Source: Coriobacteriaceae bacterium (lineage in GTDB: Bacteria > Actinomycetota > Coriobacteriia > Coriobacteriales > Coriobacteriaceae). From it: a DNA stretch of 64,000 nucleotides. This document shows positions 52,529-60,320 of the stretch, piece by piece. The first letter of the stretch is position 1. The number at the start of each line of letters is the position of its first letter. The notes under the pieces are model-generated. The model ran no database searches. It saw only the letters and a program-made list of their open reading frames with translations, and was not told the DNA's origin. Where the stretch lies: positions 1-64,000 of the forward strand of contig JAUNDT010000007.1 of assembly GCA_030525945.1 (NCBI GenBank), in the 5' to 3' direction. A program made the position numbers and the translations under genes.

Positions 52529-54066
52529 ATGAGCTCAAAGCACGAGCCGGGCAGATGGATGATGTCGCCGCGTTCGAGGGTGAGTTCGCGCGTGAGCTCG
52601 ATGCGAGCGACGGGGACGCCGATGCGCGTGGACCATTCCGCCGCACTCAGGGCGTTTCTGCCCGCGAGGACAAAACAGGTGTAAATCCCCGGGTTTTTGG
52701 GCCCGCCTGAGCGCCAGACCCAGGTTCCGTTTTTGGAATCGAGGTCGCGCGCGACGATGGACGCGCGGCGCTGCTGGTCGAAGACGATGTCGAGCTCCAG
52801 GTGGAAGCGCGAGTCGCCGGTGCCCTCAACGGGGATGCCGTTGGCGTTGCGCGTGCGCGTTTGGACAAAGCAGGCGCCGGGCGCGATGAGGCGCTCGCGG
52901 TGCTGGCTGTTCGGCAGCGATGCGCATGCGTCGTATTCGGAGCCGAGGATCTTCCACAGGCCGGGCGCGTGCAGGCGGTCGATGTCGATGCTGTCAACGG
53001 TGCGTACTTCACCCGAGGCGAACCGCCGGCGGAGGAGTACCTCGCCCGCGAGCATGCCCGTGGGCGCGGGCACGGGTGCGCACATCCGGCGACCTGCGGT
53101 TGATGACCTGCTCGCGCCGAGCTCGCCCACCGCCTCGGCGGGACCGAGGATCGAGCACATGACGATGTTCCAGATGAGCCGGCTCTTGCCAAGGAGCCAG
53201 CGGGGGACTTCCGCGTGGCGGTCGCTATGGTCGAGCGAGAAGCCCGTCGCGGCGAGGAGCTCGCCGATTTGCGCCACACGCAGCAGCGTGAGGTCGATGT
53301 CGTCGTCGATATTCTCGATATAGGAGCGCTGCGCCCAAAGCGTCGCCTCGCGCCACATGTCGATCGTCTCGCTCGTGTGGTGGTAGCCGGGGGAATTGGC
53401 AAAGGCGCTGGCCAGGGCGTCGACGAGCTGGGCGATGGCCGCCTCGTCGTTCCAGATGAGCAGCGTCATGAGCGGGTTGATTTCTTTAGCGCACCAAATG
53501 GGGAGCAGGGCGCGGCATTGCGTTGCCAAGGCGGGGCCGCTTGCCTTGGTGCGCTCGCTTAAGGCGGAGTAGAAGGCCGCCTCCTCGATGATCTCGGTGC
53601 GGATAGCGTCGAGCTCGAGCGCGCGGTCGGCGCAGAAGGCGGGGTTGTGCGACGAGTACGCCTGGATCATCGATTCGAATTTGGCCAGCGTGTTGCGGCT
53701 GTTGTGGCAAAACGGCGGCCAGTCGCGCGAGAGCTCGTAGACGATGGCGTCGCTCGTCTTCGCGCGCAGGTTGAGCGGCGTTTTCGCGCTGATGCTTTTA
53801 AACGTTGCGTCGATGTCTGCAATAAGGGCGTTGCGGCTGGTTGGATCGTCGGGGAACAGGTAGTGGTCGTACATGAGGTCGCCGACGCGGTGGTACAGGT
53901 AGTTGCAGTTGAAGATCCAGCGCTCGACGGTCTTTTGGGCAATGGAGCTGGGAAGCAGGTTCTCGAACGAGTCGAACGGCAGGGCCTCCTCGGAGTTCTC
54001 GCGAATCCAGGAGGTGAGGAATTCCGTAAGGACGTTGATCGGTTTTTGGCCAGTTTTGGGTTCCAT
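52525..54066 (-). CDS. FHA-domain protein 2 (paralogue of FHA protein 1)
   Basis: 513 residues. Same design as the protein at 47502-49115: KPINVLTEFLTSWIRE, LPFDSFENLL and VERWIFNCNYLYHRVGDLM at the N-terminus, INPLMTLLIWNDEAA and KSRLIWNIVMCSILGP in the middle. The C-terminal FHA domain (about 419-500) has SRFHLELD and ARDLDSKNGTWV. ATG 54066 follows GGCGGGAAA. Its end overlaps the TIR stop on the other strand. A hairpin at 54301-54334 separates it from the PP2C gene upstream. The helical N-terminal domain is not a family I can name. Confidence 0.82.
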   Translation of the reverse strand: MEPKTGQKPINVLTEFLTSWIRENSEEALPFDSFENLLPSSIAQKTVERWIFNCNYLYHRVGDLMYDHYLFPDDPTSRNALIADIDATFKSISAKTPLNLRAKTSDAIVYELSRDWPPFCHNSRNTLAKFESMIQAYSSHNPAFCADRALELDAIRTEIIEEAAFYSALSERTKASGPALATQCRALLPIWCAKEINPLMTLLIWNDEAAIAQLVDALASAFANSPGYHHTSETIDMWREATLWAQRSYIENIDDDIDLTLLRVAQIGELLAATGFSLDHSDRHAEVPRWLLGKSRLIWNIVMCSILGPAEAVGELGASRSSTAGRRMCAPVPAPTGMLAGEVLLRRRFASGEVRTVDSIDIDRLHAPGLWKILGSEYDACASLPNSQHRERLIAPGACFVQTRTRNANGIPVEGTGDSRFHLELDIVFDQQRRASIVARDLDSKNGTWVWRSGGPKNPGIYTCFVLAGRNALSAAEWSTRIGVPVARIELTRELTLERGDIIHLPGSCFELI

Positions 54067-54300
54067 GGTTTCCCGCCGCCGCTTTGCTGTGCTGACGGGG
54101 AAACAATACCGCCAACGGTTGTATGCCATTTGCCAATGCAGGCGCGCATGTCATGTGGGAAAACGTTGGCAGTTTGCGGCGGCGTTGGTGTGGTTGCGCC
54201 GCGTGCGGGCGCGATTGGCAAACGAGTTTACGGCTGCTGCATACCATGGGGATATCGGTAAGCGCAGGGGCGTTTATTCGGTCCCTGCGGCATGTGGGAA

Positions 54301-54334
54301 GGGCGGCCCCGCTCCAATTGAAGCGGGGCCGCCC
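54301..54334 (-). terminator. Perfect 13-bp hairpin between PP2C and FHA genes
   Basis: GGGCGGCCCCGCT pairs with AGCGGGGCCGCCC around an 8-nt loop. The T-run is poor on both strands (TTCCC on minus). It may end or dampen transcription from the TerY-P cluster before FHA protein 2. Confidence 0.5.
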
Positions 54335-54433
54335 TAGCTGTGATGCTTTATTGCCGTCGGTTAACAGGTGCAGCAATATGGAATCCAGCGAAGGCCCGTC
54401 ATCTTTCACGGGACCTGCGCGTGCATCCGCGCG

Positions 54434-55204
54434 CTACACGTGAGCCATGAGGGCAATCGAGCAGTCGTCTTGCGTCTTCGAGTTCGCTATGAATTCCAAC
54501 GTGTGCTTGAGGCCCGAATTCATATCCTTCTTCTTTAGATCCCGTGCTGATTCCAGGAGCTTTGAACATGCCGGGGCAAGGGTACTGTCGGATTTCTTGA
54601 ATAGAGCGGCTTCGGGACCGTCCGACATAAGAATGAACCCGGTGATGCTCTCTCCATCTGGCTGCTTAATGCTTCCGCATTGGAATGTTGCGTGCTGCAG
54701 CGCCGTTCGCGAGGTCACGAAAACCGTTTCGTTGCAGTGCTCACCGTTGTTGGGAATGCTGATTGCCCCAAGGCGTTTCTTGCCATCCCGGTCGGTCAAT
54801 TCGAATCCAATGACACCGTCTCCTACATGGAACGATATGAAGCGGTTCTTCTTGACGGCAACAGCCAGGGCAGTTGCAGAAAGATCGTGGTACTCGAGCT
54901 CCTGCTTGTTCGCTTCGGCATGAAGCTGCTCCTTGAGCGTCTGCAGAATCTTTGCCTTCGCATCATCGGGGTTCATGTTCCAGATTTCGTCAAAATGGTG
55001 GGACATGATCGAGCAGAGGGAGCGTGTGCACAGTGCAGAGCCGATATGCGAATGGCTGCACGAGCCCGCACCGTCGGACAATGCCACGGTGTTTACGTTG
55101 CGCGCATACGAGGTGCTCACGCTGTCTTGGCATACAACCTGGTCGGCAAGATGCGACCTGCCTTGGCATGTGGAGGTCATGCGCTTCCAAACGACTTTCT
55201 TCAT
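54434..55204 (-). CDS. PP2C-family protein phosphatase (TerY-P phosphatase)
   Basis: 256 residues. PP2C motifs: GRSHLADQVVCQDSVS, VALSDGAGS (metal Asp), FHVGDGVIGF, LMSDGPEA and DDCSIALM. It would remove phosphate from Ser/Thr in substrates of the neighbouring kinases. PP2C, a TerY-like vWA protein and a kinase in a row are the TerY-P triad described for tellurium-resistance-type stress islands. ATG 55204 follows AAAGG; Met9 is possible. The vWA gene ends 21 bp upstream. Confidence 0.88.
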   Translation of the reverse strand: MKKVVWKRMTSTCQGRSHLADQVVCQDSVSTSYARNVNTVALSDGAGSCSHSHIGSALCTRSLCSIMSHHFDEIWNMNPDDAKAKILQTLKEQLHAEANKQELEYHDLSATALAVAVKKNRFISFHVGDGVIGFELTDRDGKKRLGAISIPNNGEHCNETVFVTSRTALQHATFQCGSIKQPDGESITGFILMSDGPEAALFKKSDSTLAPACSKLLESARDLKKKDMNSGLKHTLEFIANSKTQDDCSIALMAHV

Positions 55205-55225
55205 GACTTACTGCGCCTTTCAGGG

Positions 55226-55909
55226 TTACAGCTGCGCCCATCCGCGCAGGCCTGCGACGTCCAGATCGACCTTGTCGCCGGGTGTTGACTGAGATACGCG
55301 TGAGACGGACTTGCTCAACCAAGAGAAGAAATCGGAGAAGTTGAGCCCCTGGAGCCGCAGGGCAGCCCTGTCGGGGGAGAAGCGCTGCAGGGTATCCATA
55401 TCCGCGTCTGCTCCGATGCCGATGGGGAAGACGGTGAGCTTCCGGGCATCAACAAGGGCCCTCACGCGGTTCACCTGTGCGTCCAGGGTTGCCGTGCTGC
55501 CCCCGTAAGGCCTGCCGTCGGTCATGAGGACCAACCAGGGCTGATAGTAATCTACGCCGCTGTTTCGATATTCCTTTTTACGTTGGTCGAGGCAGTCGAG
55601 GGCAAGCTCAACGGCCTCGCCCATGGGGGTGGCACCGCTTGCGGAAAGCACGGGGGCCTTCGGGCGCGTGTCGAGCGTAGCGAAGTCGGCTTCCAGTTGG
55701 ACGGGGCCAAAGGTGACGACGCAAACCTCGGCGGAAAAGCGTGCGATCTCATCGGCGTTGACGGCGTCGTAGAACGTCTTGACGCCACGGTTGAGCTCTT
55801 CAATGGGCTCACCCGTCATTGAGCCGGAGCAGTCGAGGCAAAGCGCCACGGGAACACGTGGGGTGGGGTTGTCGAACAGGTCTTCCATTCTGACTAGTGA
55901 TTCGTTCAT
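55226..55909 (-). CDS. TerY-like von Willebrand factor A protein
   Basis: 227 residues, a single vWA domain. The metal-ion-dependent adhesion site is complete: DCSGS (26-30), ATPMGEA (Thr) and MTDGRPYGG (Asp). TerY-type proteins are cytoplasmic and hold other triad members together; the exact partner is not known. The start follows TTGGAG. It lies 33 bp after the kinase gene and 21 bp before PP2C, in one operon. Confidence 0.88.
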   Translation of the reverse strand: MNESLVRMEDLFDNPTPRVPVALCLDCSGSMTGEPIEELNRGVKTFYDAVNADEIARFSAEVCVVTFGPVQLEADFATLDTRPKAPVLSASGATPMGEAVELALDCLDQRKKEYRNSGVDYYQPWLVLMTDGRPYGGSTATLDAQVNRVRALVDARKLTVFPIGIGADADMDTLQRFSPDRAALRLQGLNFSDFFSWLSKSVSRVSQSTPGDKVDLDVAGLRGWAQL

Positions 55910-55942
55910 GGTGATCTCCAATCGTTGTTGGCTTGTATATCC

Positions 55943-57601
55943 CTACATCATTGGTCCGCAGCTTTGCAGCATGCTGAGGAAGATGGCTATGGCTATAAAT
56001 AGACACACGGGGACGGCGATTATCTCTGTGTAGCTCAGCTCGCTGTTCTTCTGACTGCCGGTGTTCTTCGCCTGCTGAACGGGCTGCTTTGCTGTGTTGG
56101 AGGCAGTGGGTGCCTGCTTTGTTGCGTTGGGAACATTTTTAGCTGCCGTTCGGGCCGCCTTTTTGGCGGCGCAAGCGCGACAGAGTCCGTCCCTACAGTC
56201 GGATGACCATTTGGGTATGCGGGTGCCGCATCGCTTGCACAAAACATGCCGTCTACACTCGGTGCAATACAGCGGGAGCTGATGGTTTTTGTAATAGTCG
56301 CGTTCCTTGTTTGTGATAACAATGCTACTTTTGCATTTCGGGTTGGCACATTGGTAGCTTTTCCAGATTCCGCTCTGTTGCTGCGTCCGGGATTGCGTCC
56401 CGTAAGTTGTCGCTGAACTCGAACGGCTTGCCACCGAACTTGAAGAGTACTGGCTGTAACGGTACGGGTGCTCCCTGCGTTCACACTCCGGGCAAAACGG
56501 GCAGTAGTGATTGGGGTCTGGAACATACAGCTTATCGCACTTCTTGCACTTTCTCTTTTTTTGACGAGTTGGAAATAAATCCAAAGACATCTCGTCTTGC
56601 TCCTCCATGTGCTTGAGGCCATGGAGGTACTTCTCAAAGAGTACAATCCACTCATCCGCGCCAAGACGCTTTTCAGGACTGAAATGGCTTCCGTCCTTAC
56701 GGAAGGTTTCTGCAAAAGCCTGGCGGACCTTATAGGACATGTGGCTCCAGATAAACCCCCATTTTCCAGGAGGAACCTTAGAGTTGTCCTTTGCTTCATA
56801 TGCAAAACGGCCGTTTCTGATGTTCTCTTCCGGAGTGTCTCCTCCAACAGCCGCATAGGGCGATTTGCCCGGCAGCATGATCATGAAAAGCAGGGTCGCG
56901 ATGGCAAAGTTCTCCATCGCCTGGGTTCGCATGAAATCTTTGTAGTTACGGCCCTGGGCTTCGGGTGCGGTAAAGTGCACCGTTCCCGCGGGGCATGGGT
57001 AGCTGCCAATCTGATAGCTATCGCAGTCTACAAAGTAGACTTCCGTTGGCGAGACAACGAGGAAATTCTGCCCGTTGATGTCTCCCAAGATGATGCCCTT
57101 GCTGTTGAGAAGGCGGATCTTCTTGAGAATCGTAAGGCAGAGTTGGATCGTCTCCCGCTTTGTCCATGTGGGGAAGTGCTTTTGCAGCAGCTTGGGCATG
57201 AAGACGGACTTTCCCAGCTCGACCCCCTTTGCCTGCGGCATCAGGAAGCCAACGTTCTCGCCGAGCTCATTTTCTATTAGTGCGACAGGAAAGCAGATGC
57301 ATGGGTCCTTAATGGACTTTGAAAGCATGAGCTTAAGCTTGTCGAATTTGGTGTCCGTGAGCTTGTCGGCAAAGTAAATCTTTGCCACATAGTTGTTCCC
57401 TTTGCCGGCGTCGGTGGTAAAAACCGCGCCCTCACCGCCCTCATTGAGCTTTTTGGTGAGTTTGATCTTTTTCCTGTGCTCGCCGTCGTTAGCCGTGACG
57501 GCAATCGAAACCTTCTCTCCCTTGGCAACGCCGCTGCCCGGCAGCGATCCCCTCAGTCTGATTTGCTTGCCGTGACTCACCACGTGGGGAATGGGACTCA
57601 T
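55943..57601 (-). CDS. Protein kinase with zinc ribbons and C-terminal membrane segment (TerY-P kinase)
   Basis: 552 residues. The kinase domain has the Gly loop NEGGEGAVF (53-61), Lys74 in VAKIYF, the catalytic loop GIILGDINGQNF (HRD replaced by L-G-D) and FVDCDSYQ, as in TerY-P triad kinases. Then follow Cys-rich ribbons (CKKCDKLYV, HYCPFCPEC; CANPKCKSS, YCTECRRHVLCKRC) and a Lys/Ala/Gln linker. The last 25 residues are hydrophobic (IIAVPVCLFIAIAIFLSML), so the protein is tail-anchored. Its ATG at 57601 follows directly on the stop of the PIN gene with no spacer, so the two are translationally coupled. Confidence 0.87.
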   Translation of the reverse strand: MSPIPHVVSHGKQIRLRGSLPGSGVAKGEKVSIAVTANDGEHRKKIKLTKKLNEGGEGAVFTTDAGKGNNYVAKIYFADKLTDTKFDKLKLMLSKSIKDPCICFPVALIENELGENVGFLMPQAKGVELGKSVFMPKLLQKHFPTWTKRETIQLCLTILKKIRLLNSKGIILGDINGQNFLVVSPTEVYFVDCDSYQIGSYPCPAGTVHFTAPEAQGRNYKDFMRTQAMENFAIATLLFMIMLPGKSPYAAVGGDTPEENIRNGRFAYEAKDNSKVPPGKWGFIWSHMSYKVRQAFAETFRKDGSHFSPEKRLGADEWIVLFEKYLHGLKHMEEQDEMSLDLFPTRQKKRKCKKCDKLYVPDPNHYCPFCPECERREHPYRYSQYSSSSVASRSSSATTYGTQSRTQQQSGIWKSYQCANPKCKSSIVITNKERDYYKNHQLPLYCTECRRHVLCKRCGTRIPKWSSDCRDGLCRACAAKKAARTAAKNVPNATKQAPTASNTAKQPVQQAKNTGSQKNSELSYTEIIAVPVCLFIAIAIFLSMLQSCGPMM

Positions 57602-58213
57602 TTATTTCCACCACCTTTCGAGAAACGTTGTGTGGTCGGTGCTCTTACGTGCGGGCTGGCTGCCCTGCGGTTGGCTAGGTTTATGGGTGCTCGAGCGTAG
57701 ATGCCAGGGCTCGATGATGCCCTCACGGTTGAGCCTTCGGACTTTGAGCTCGTGTCCGCGGCGGGGGCGTACCGACTTGAAGCTCGCGATCGTTATGAGG
57801 TCCGTTGCCAGATTCCGGTCTTGCGTAAGAAAGAGAAGGTTCTTGGTGGTCCTGAATTTGAGGGCGACCGAGAGCAAGATCGCGTCGGCAAAGGGATCGT
57901 TCGCGTCGCCAACGAGCGTTATGTCCCCCCGATCTCGAAGCTCGTCGATGCGGGTGAGGACGCATTCCGAGCGCTCCCTGAGATGCGGGCGGCTTGGGTC
58001 GTCCAAAGCGTGCGCATGCTTGATGAGCTCCTCATAGTTCCTGACGGGAAGAATCACGCTGCCGGCGTTCATGAGCGATTGCATTTCCGTTTGCCAAAAA
58101 CGCCGATCCTTCTGCGCATCGAACACGAAGGAGTTGCCCTTCCTGTTCCAACTGGACTCGAGCAGAGAGCATGTGTCCAAAAAGATGTAGGTTTCGTCTC
58201 TGATGCTGCTCAT
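57602..58213 (-). CDS. PIN-domain nuclease-like protein
   Basis: 203 residues. PIN motifs: IFLDTCSLLE (Asp9 region), NYEELIKHAH (acid), GDANDPFADAILLSVAL (Asp) and FLTQDRNLATDL (Asp). All four acids expected for a metal-dependent RNase are present. The C-terminus (SSTHKPSQPQGSQPARKS) is a short disordered tail. No antitoxin gene is adjacent. It is coupled to the TerY-P kinase, so it is a likely effector or RNA-processing member of that system. The start at 58213 has only a weak ribosome site. Confidence 0.82.
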   Translation of the reverse strand: MSSIRDETYIFLDTCSLLESSWNRKGNSFVFDAQKDRRFWQTEMQSLMNAGSVILPVRNYEELIKHAHALDDPSRPHLRERSECVLTRIDELRDRGDITLVGDANDPFADAILLSVALKFRTTKNLLFLTQDRNLATDLITIASFKSVRPRRGHELKVRRLNREGIIEPWHLRSSTHKPSQPQGSQPARKSTDHTTFLERWWK

Positions 58214-58231
58214 GGGTTCTTTAGCCCCTGG

Positions 58232-58885
58232 TTAAAAGGAGTTGCGCTGGATGAAATCGATAAGAAGACGGAGCTGGGGGGAGTCAACGTGGCTCCATGT
58301 GCTGGTCATGGATTGCTGGCGGAAGACGACGACCTGTGTTGCCTCAAGAAGGGAAAAGAAGTCGAGGTCCTCATGGGGCGTCGAATTGATCATCGCCTGA
58401 ACCAGTTCTCGGGAGGTTCGGGAGATGTCGCACTCATGACCCCATTCGCTGCATGAAAGTGCCATATTGGTGATGGCCTGATAGATGCGCTCATTTCTGC
58501 TTGGCTCAACGGGGAGTGCCTCCTGCACAACGTCAACGGGGGCAGGCGCGGACGCGGGCGTGGGTGCCAACTCGGTTGAATCCTCGGTTTCGGGCTCGGC
58601 ATCAACGAAGTCATTTTCGCAACCCAAGGGGATGTCGATGTCAATAGTCGCCAGGTCGGGATCTTCCTCGATGTAATCCTCTTCCGGATCGAGGTCGTCG
58701 AGCTCGACATCATCGTCGTACGACTCGTCGTCCGAGTACGATGGCTCGGGGTCAACGGGATCGCAGTCAACCTCAATGATCTCGTTGTCGAGAAGCTGCT
58801 CGACGTCCTGCTCGGGAGTTCTTACCGGCGCGGGATGCACACCGCGAGTTGTCTCGATTGAGTCCCAACCAACGATCTTGCTCAT
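58232..58885 (-). CDS. Acidic protein of unknown function in the TerY-P cluster
   Basis: 217 residues. The first half is extremely acidic (PEPSYSDDESYDDDVELDD and following), followed by a Pro/Ala linker. The last about 75 residues (RNERIYQAITNMALSCSEWG, LDFFSLLEATQVVVF, PQLRLLIDFIQRN) look like a small helical domain. No family was recognised. ATG 58885 follows GGAGG; the longer frame upstream has no site. It ends 18 bp before the PIN gene. It could be an inhibitor or a DNA-mimic-like partner of the PIN protein, but this is only a guess. Confidence 0.7.
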   Translation of the reverse strand: MSKIVGWDSIETTRGVHPAPVRTPEQDVEQLLDNEIIEVDCDPVDPEPSYSDDESYDDDVELDDLDPEEDYIEEDPDLATIDIDIPLGCENDFVDAEPETEDSTELAPTPASAPAPVDVVQEALPVEPSRNERIYQAITNMALSCSEWGHECDISRTSRELVQAMINSTPHEDLDFFSLLEATQVVVFRQQSMTSTWSHVDSPQLRLLIDFIQRNSF

Positions 58886-59050
58886 AGCAAACCTCCAGAT
58901 AACGAAGACGTTGATTGGATTGTATGGCCGGCTTTTTCGGTTCATTTCCCAATGGGATGGGGTCCATTGGGATGGGGCGGGGTAAGCGGAGATTTGCTTG
59001 TGCGACGCACTGCTCCTTGCCCTGAGGAGTTTATGGGTGAGGGCTCATTA

Positions 59051-59088
59051 AACGAAAGCGCCGAACCCCGCGGATGCGAGGCTCGGCG
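59051..59088 (-). terminator. Hairpin after the coiled-coil gene
   Basis: On the minus strand CGCCGAGCC pairs with GGTTCGGCG (one wobble), then CTTTCGTTT follows. It lies 32 bp after the stop of the coiled-coil gene. A very similar hairpin lies after the next gene upstream (59882-59912). Confidence 0.6.
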
Positions 59089-59119
59089 TTTGTTTGCGAA
59101 ATGGTGAGTGGGCTAGGAC

Positions 59120-59755
59120 TTAGTCATCGTCGGATAATCCATACTTGACCATTAGTGACTCGAGCCATTCATGGAAAAGCTGTTTCTTTTGATCGATGAG
59201 CTCGTTTTTCTCGTGCTCAAGTTCTTGTTTCGTTTTTTCATCAGCTTCGCTTTCGATGCGTGCTGACAGTTCATCGATGCGGGACTTGAGTCGGTCCAGC
59301 TCCCCTGTAAGCTTCTCCCGTCTCCGGTCTTGGGCATCGTTTTCCTCTTTATCGCGGAGTTCACGGAATTTCCAGACTAGAATCTTGTTTTTTAGTAGAC
59401 GGAACTTGAACAGGGCGTCTTCTTGTTCGCGCTCAAGTTCTTCCAGACGCTCACTATCGTTTAGATAAAGAGAAGCAGAAATGGGGAAAGGATATTGACC
59501 CACGTTGTTGAGGCAATCGAATTGCGTCTTGAGAATCTTACGTTGAGTTTTGGAAATCGCGCGCTCCATTTCGGTTATGTCTTTATCCACCGACGCCTCA
59601 AGCTCTTTTAGTAGATTAATTCGCTGGATTGATCCTGAAGGGGACGAATTGATCGCGTCGAGCAACTTGTTGAATTTGTTCAACTCATCGATGGGCGATG
59701 CGTTATAGAGGAAGTCGTCGTCAAGGAAGTTGCTGCCAAAGCTTCTGTCATACAT
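59120..59755 (-). CDS. Coiled-coil protein in the TerY-P cluster
   Basis: 211 residues, mostly charged helix with heptad-like spacing: ELEASVDKDITEMERAISKT, ERLEELEREQEDALFKFRLL, LKSRIDELSARIESEADEK. The N-terminus (RSFGSNFLDDDFLYNASP) is not helical. No family recognised. ATG 59755 follows TTGGAG. It lies between two hairpins, so it may be transcribed apart from the downstream triad. A structural or scaffold role is inferred. Confidence 0.72.
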   Translation of the reverse strand: MYDRSFGSNFLDDDFLYNASPIDELNKFNKLLDAINSSPSGSIQRINLLKELEASVDKDITEMERAISKTQRKILKTQFDCLNNVGQYPFPISASLYLNDSERLEELEREQEDALFKFRLLKNKILVWKFRELRDKEENDAQDRRREKLTGELDRLKSRIDELSARIESEADEKTKQELEHEKNELIDQKKQLFHEWLESLMVKYGLSDDD

Positions 59756-59881
59756 TGCTGTCTCCAAATCATCAATCTGGACGGAAGGGCTCCAGGGATT
59801 GGCCGTGGGCGTCGTTCTGCTTGATACGCTGCTGCTTGCTGCCCCAGTGCGACCTTGCCAGTAGGGTACACCAGATGCGGC

Positions 59882-59912
59882 AGCGCCGAGCCCCGGTTGG
59901 AGGCTCAGCGCT
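59882..59912 (-). terminator. Hairpin after the Gly/Ser/Tyr-rich gene
   Basis: AGCGCCGAGCC and GGCTCAGCGCT pair with one mismatch around CCGGTTGGA. There is no T-run, so it may be an attenuator, an mRNA-stabilising hairpin or a decayed copy of the hairpin at 59051-59088, which it resembles. Confidence 0.4.
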
Positions 59913-59923
59913 GCGCTTTGCGG

Positions 59924-60145
59924 TTACTTGCGGCCGGAGTATCCGGTTCCCTTCATGTAGAAGTTGCCGGACGTGGAGCTCTGGGTTTTGGTGTAGCCGC
60001 CGAAGCTCTGACCGACGTGCTGGTGGGCGCGGGCCGAGGACACGTAGGCGCCCGTGCGGCTGTTGGTGAAGCCGCCGCCGGAGTAGCTGCCCCTGCCACC
60101 GGAGTAGCTGCTTCGACCGCTCGAATAATGCCCGTAACGCGACAT
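59924..60145 (-). CDS. Gly/Ser/Tyr-rich small protein
   Basis: 73 residues: repeated S-Y-S-G-G (GRSSYSGGRGSYSGGGF) and FGGYTKTQSS; no charged core and no family. Such low-complexity Gly/Ser/Tyr sequences can form condensates or act as kinase substrates, which would fit the two kinases nearby. The strong AAGGAGG site before ATG 60145 and the good spacing make it a real gene despite its size. It is the first gene of the minus-strand TerY-P cluster. TATAGT near 60210 on the minus strand could be the cluster's -10. Confidence 0.65.
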   Translation of the reverse strand: MSRYGHYSSGRSSYSGGRGSYSGGGFTNSRTGAYVSSARAHQHVGQSFGGYTKTQSSTSGNFYMKGTGYSGRK

Positions 60146-60320
60146 CTCTGCCTCCTTCTTTTTCAGGTGCTCCGCCTCTTGGAGCGCCCTTCCTTGCGTT
60201 GACTGAACTATAGGACGAGATTCGTTCGCTCATTTCCCAATCAAGCAAGGCGCTGGGGTCGGACGTTGCTCGCGGACATACCGGTTTGCGATCGACTCCT
60301 TGTGGACTTAACGCGACTGC

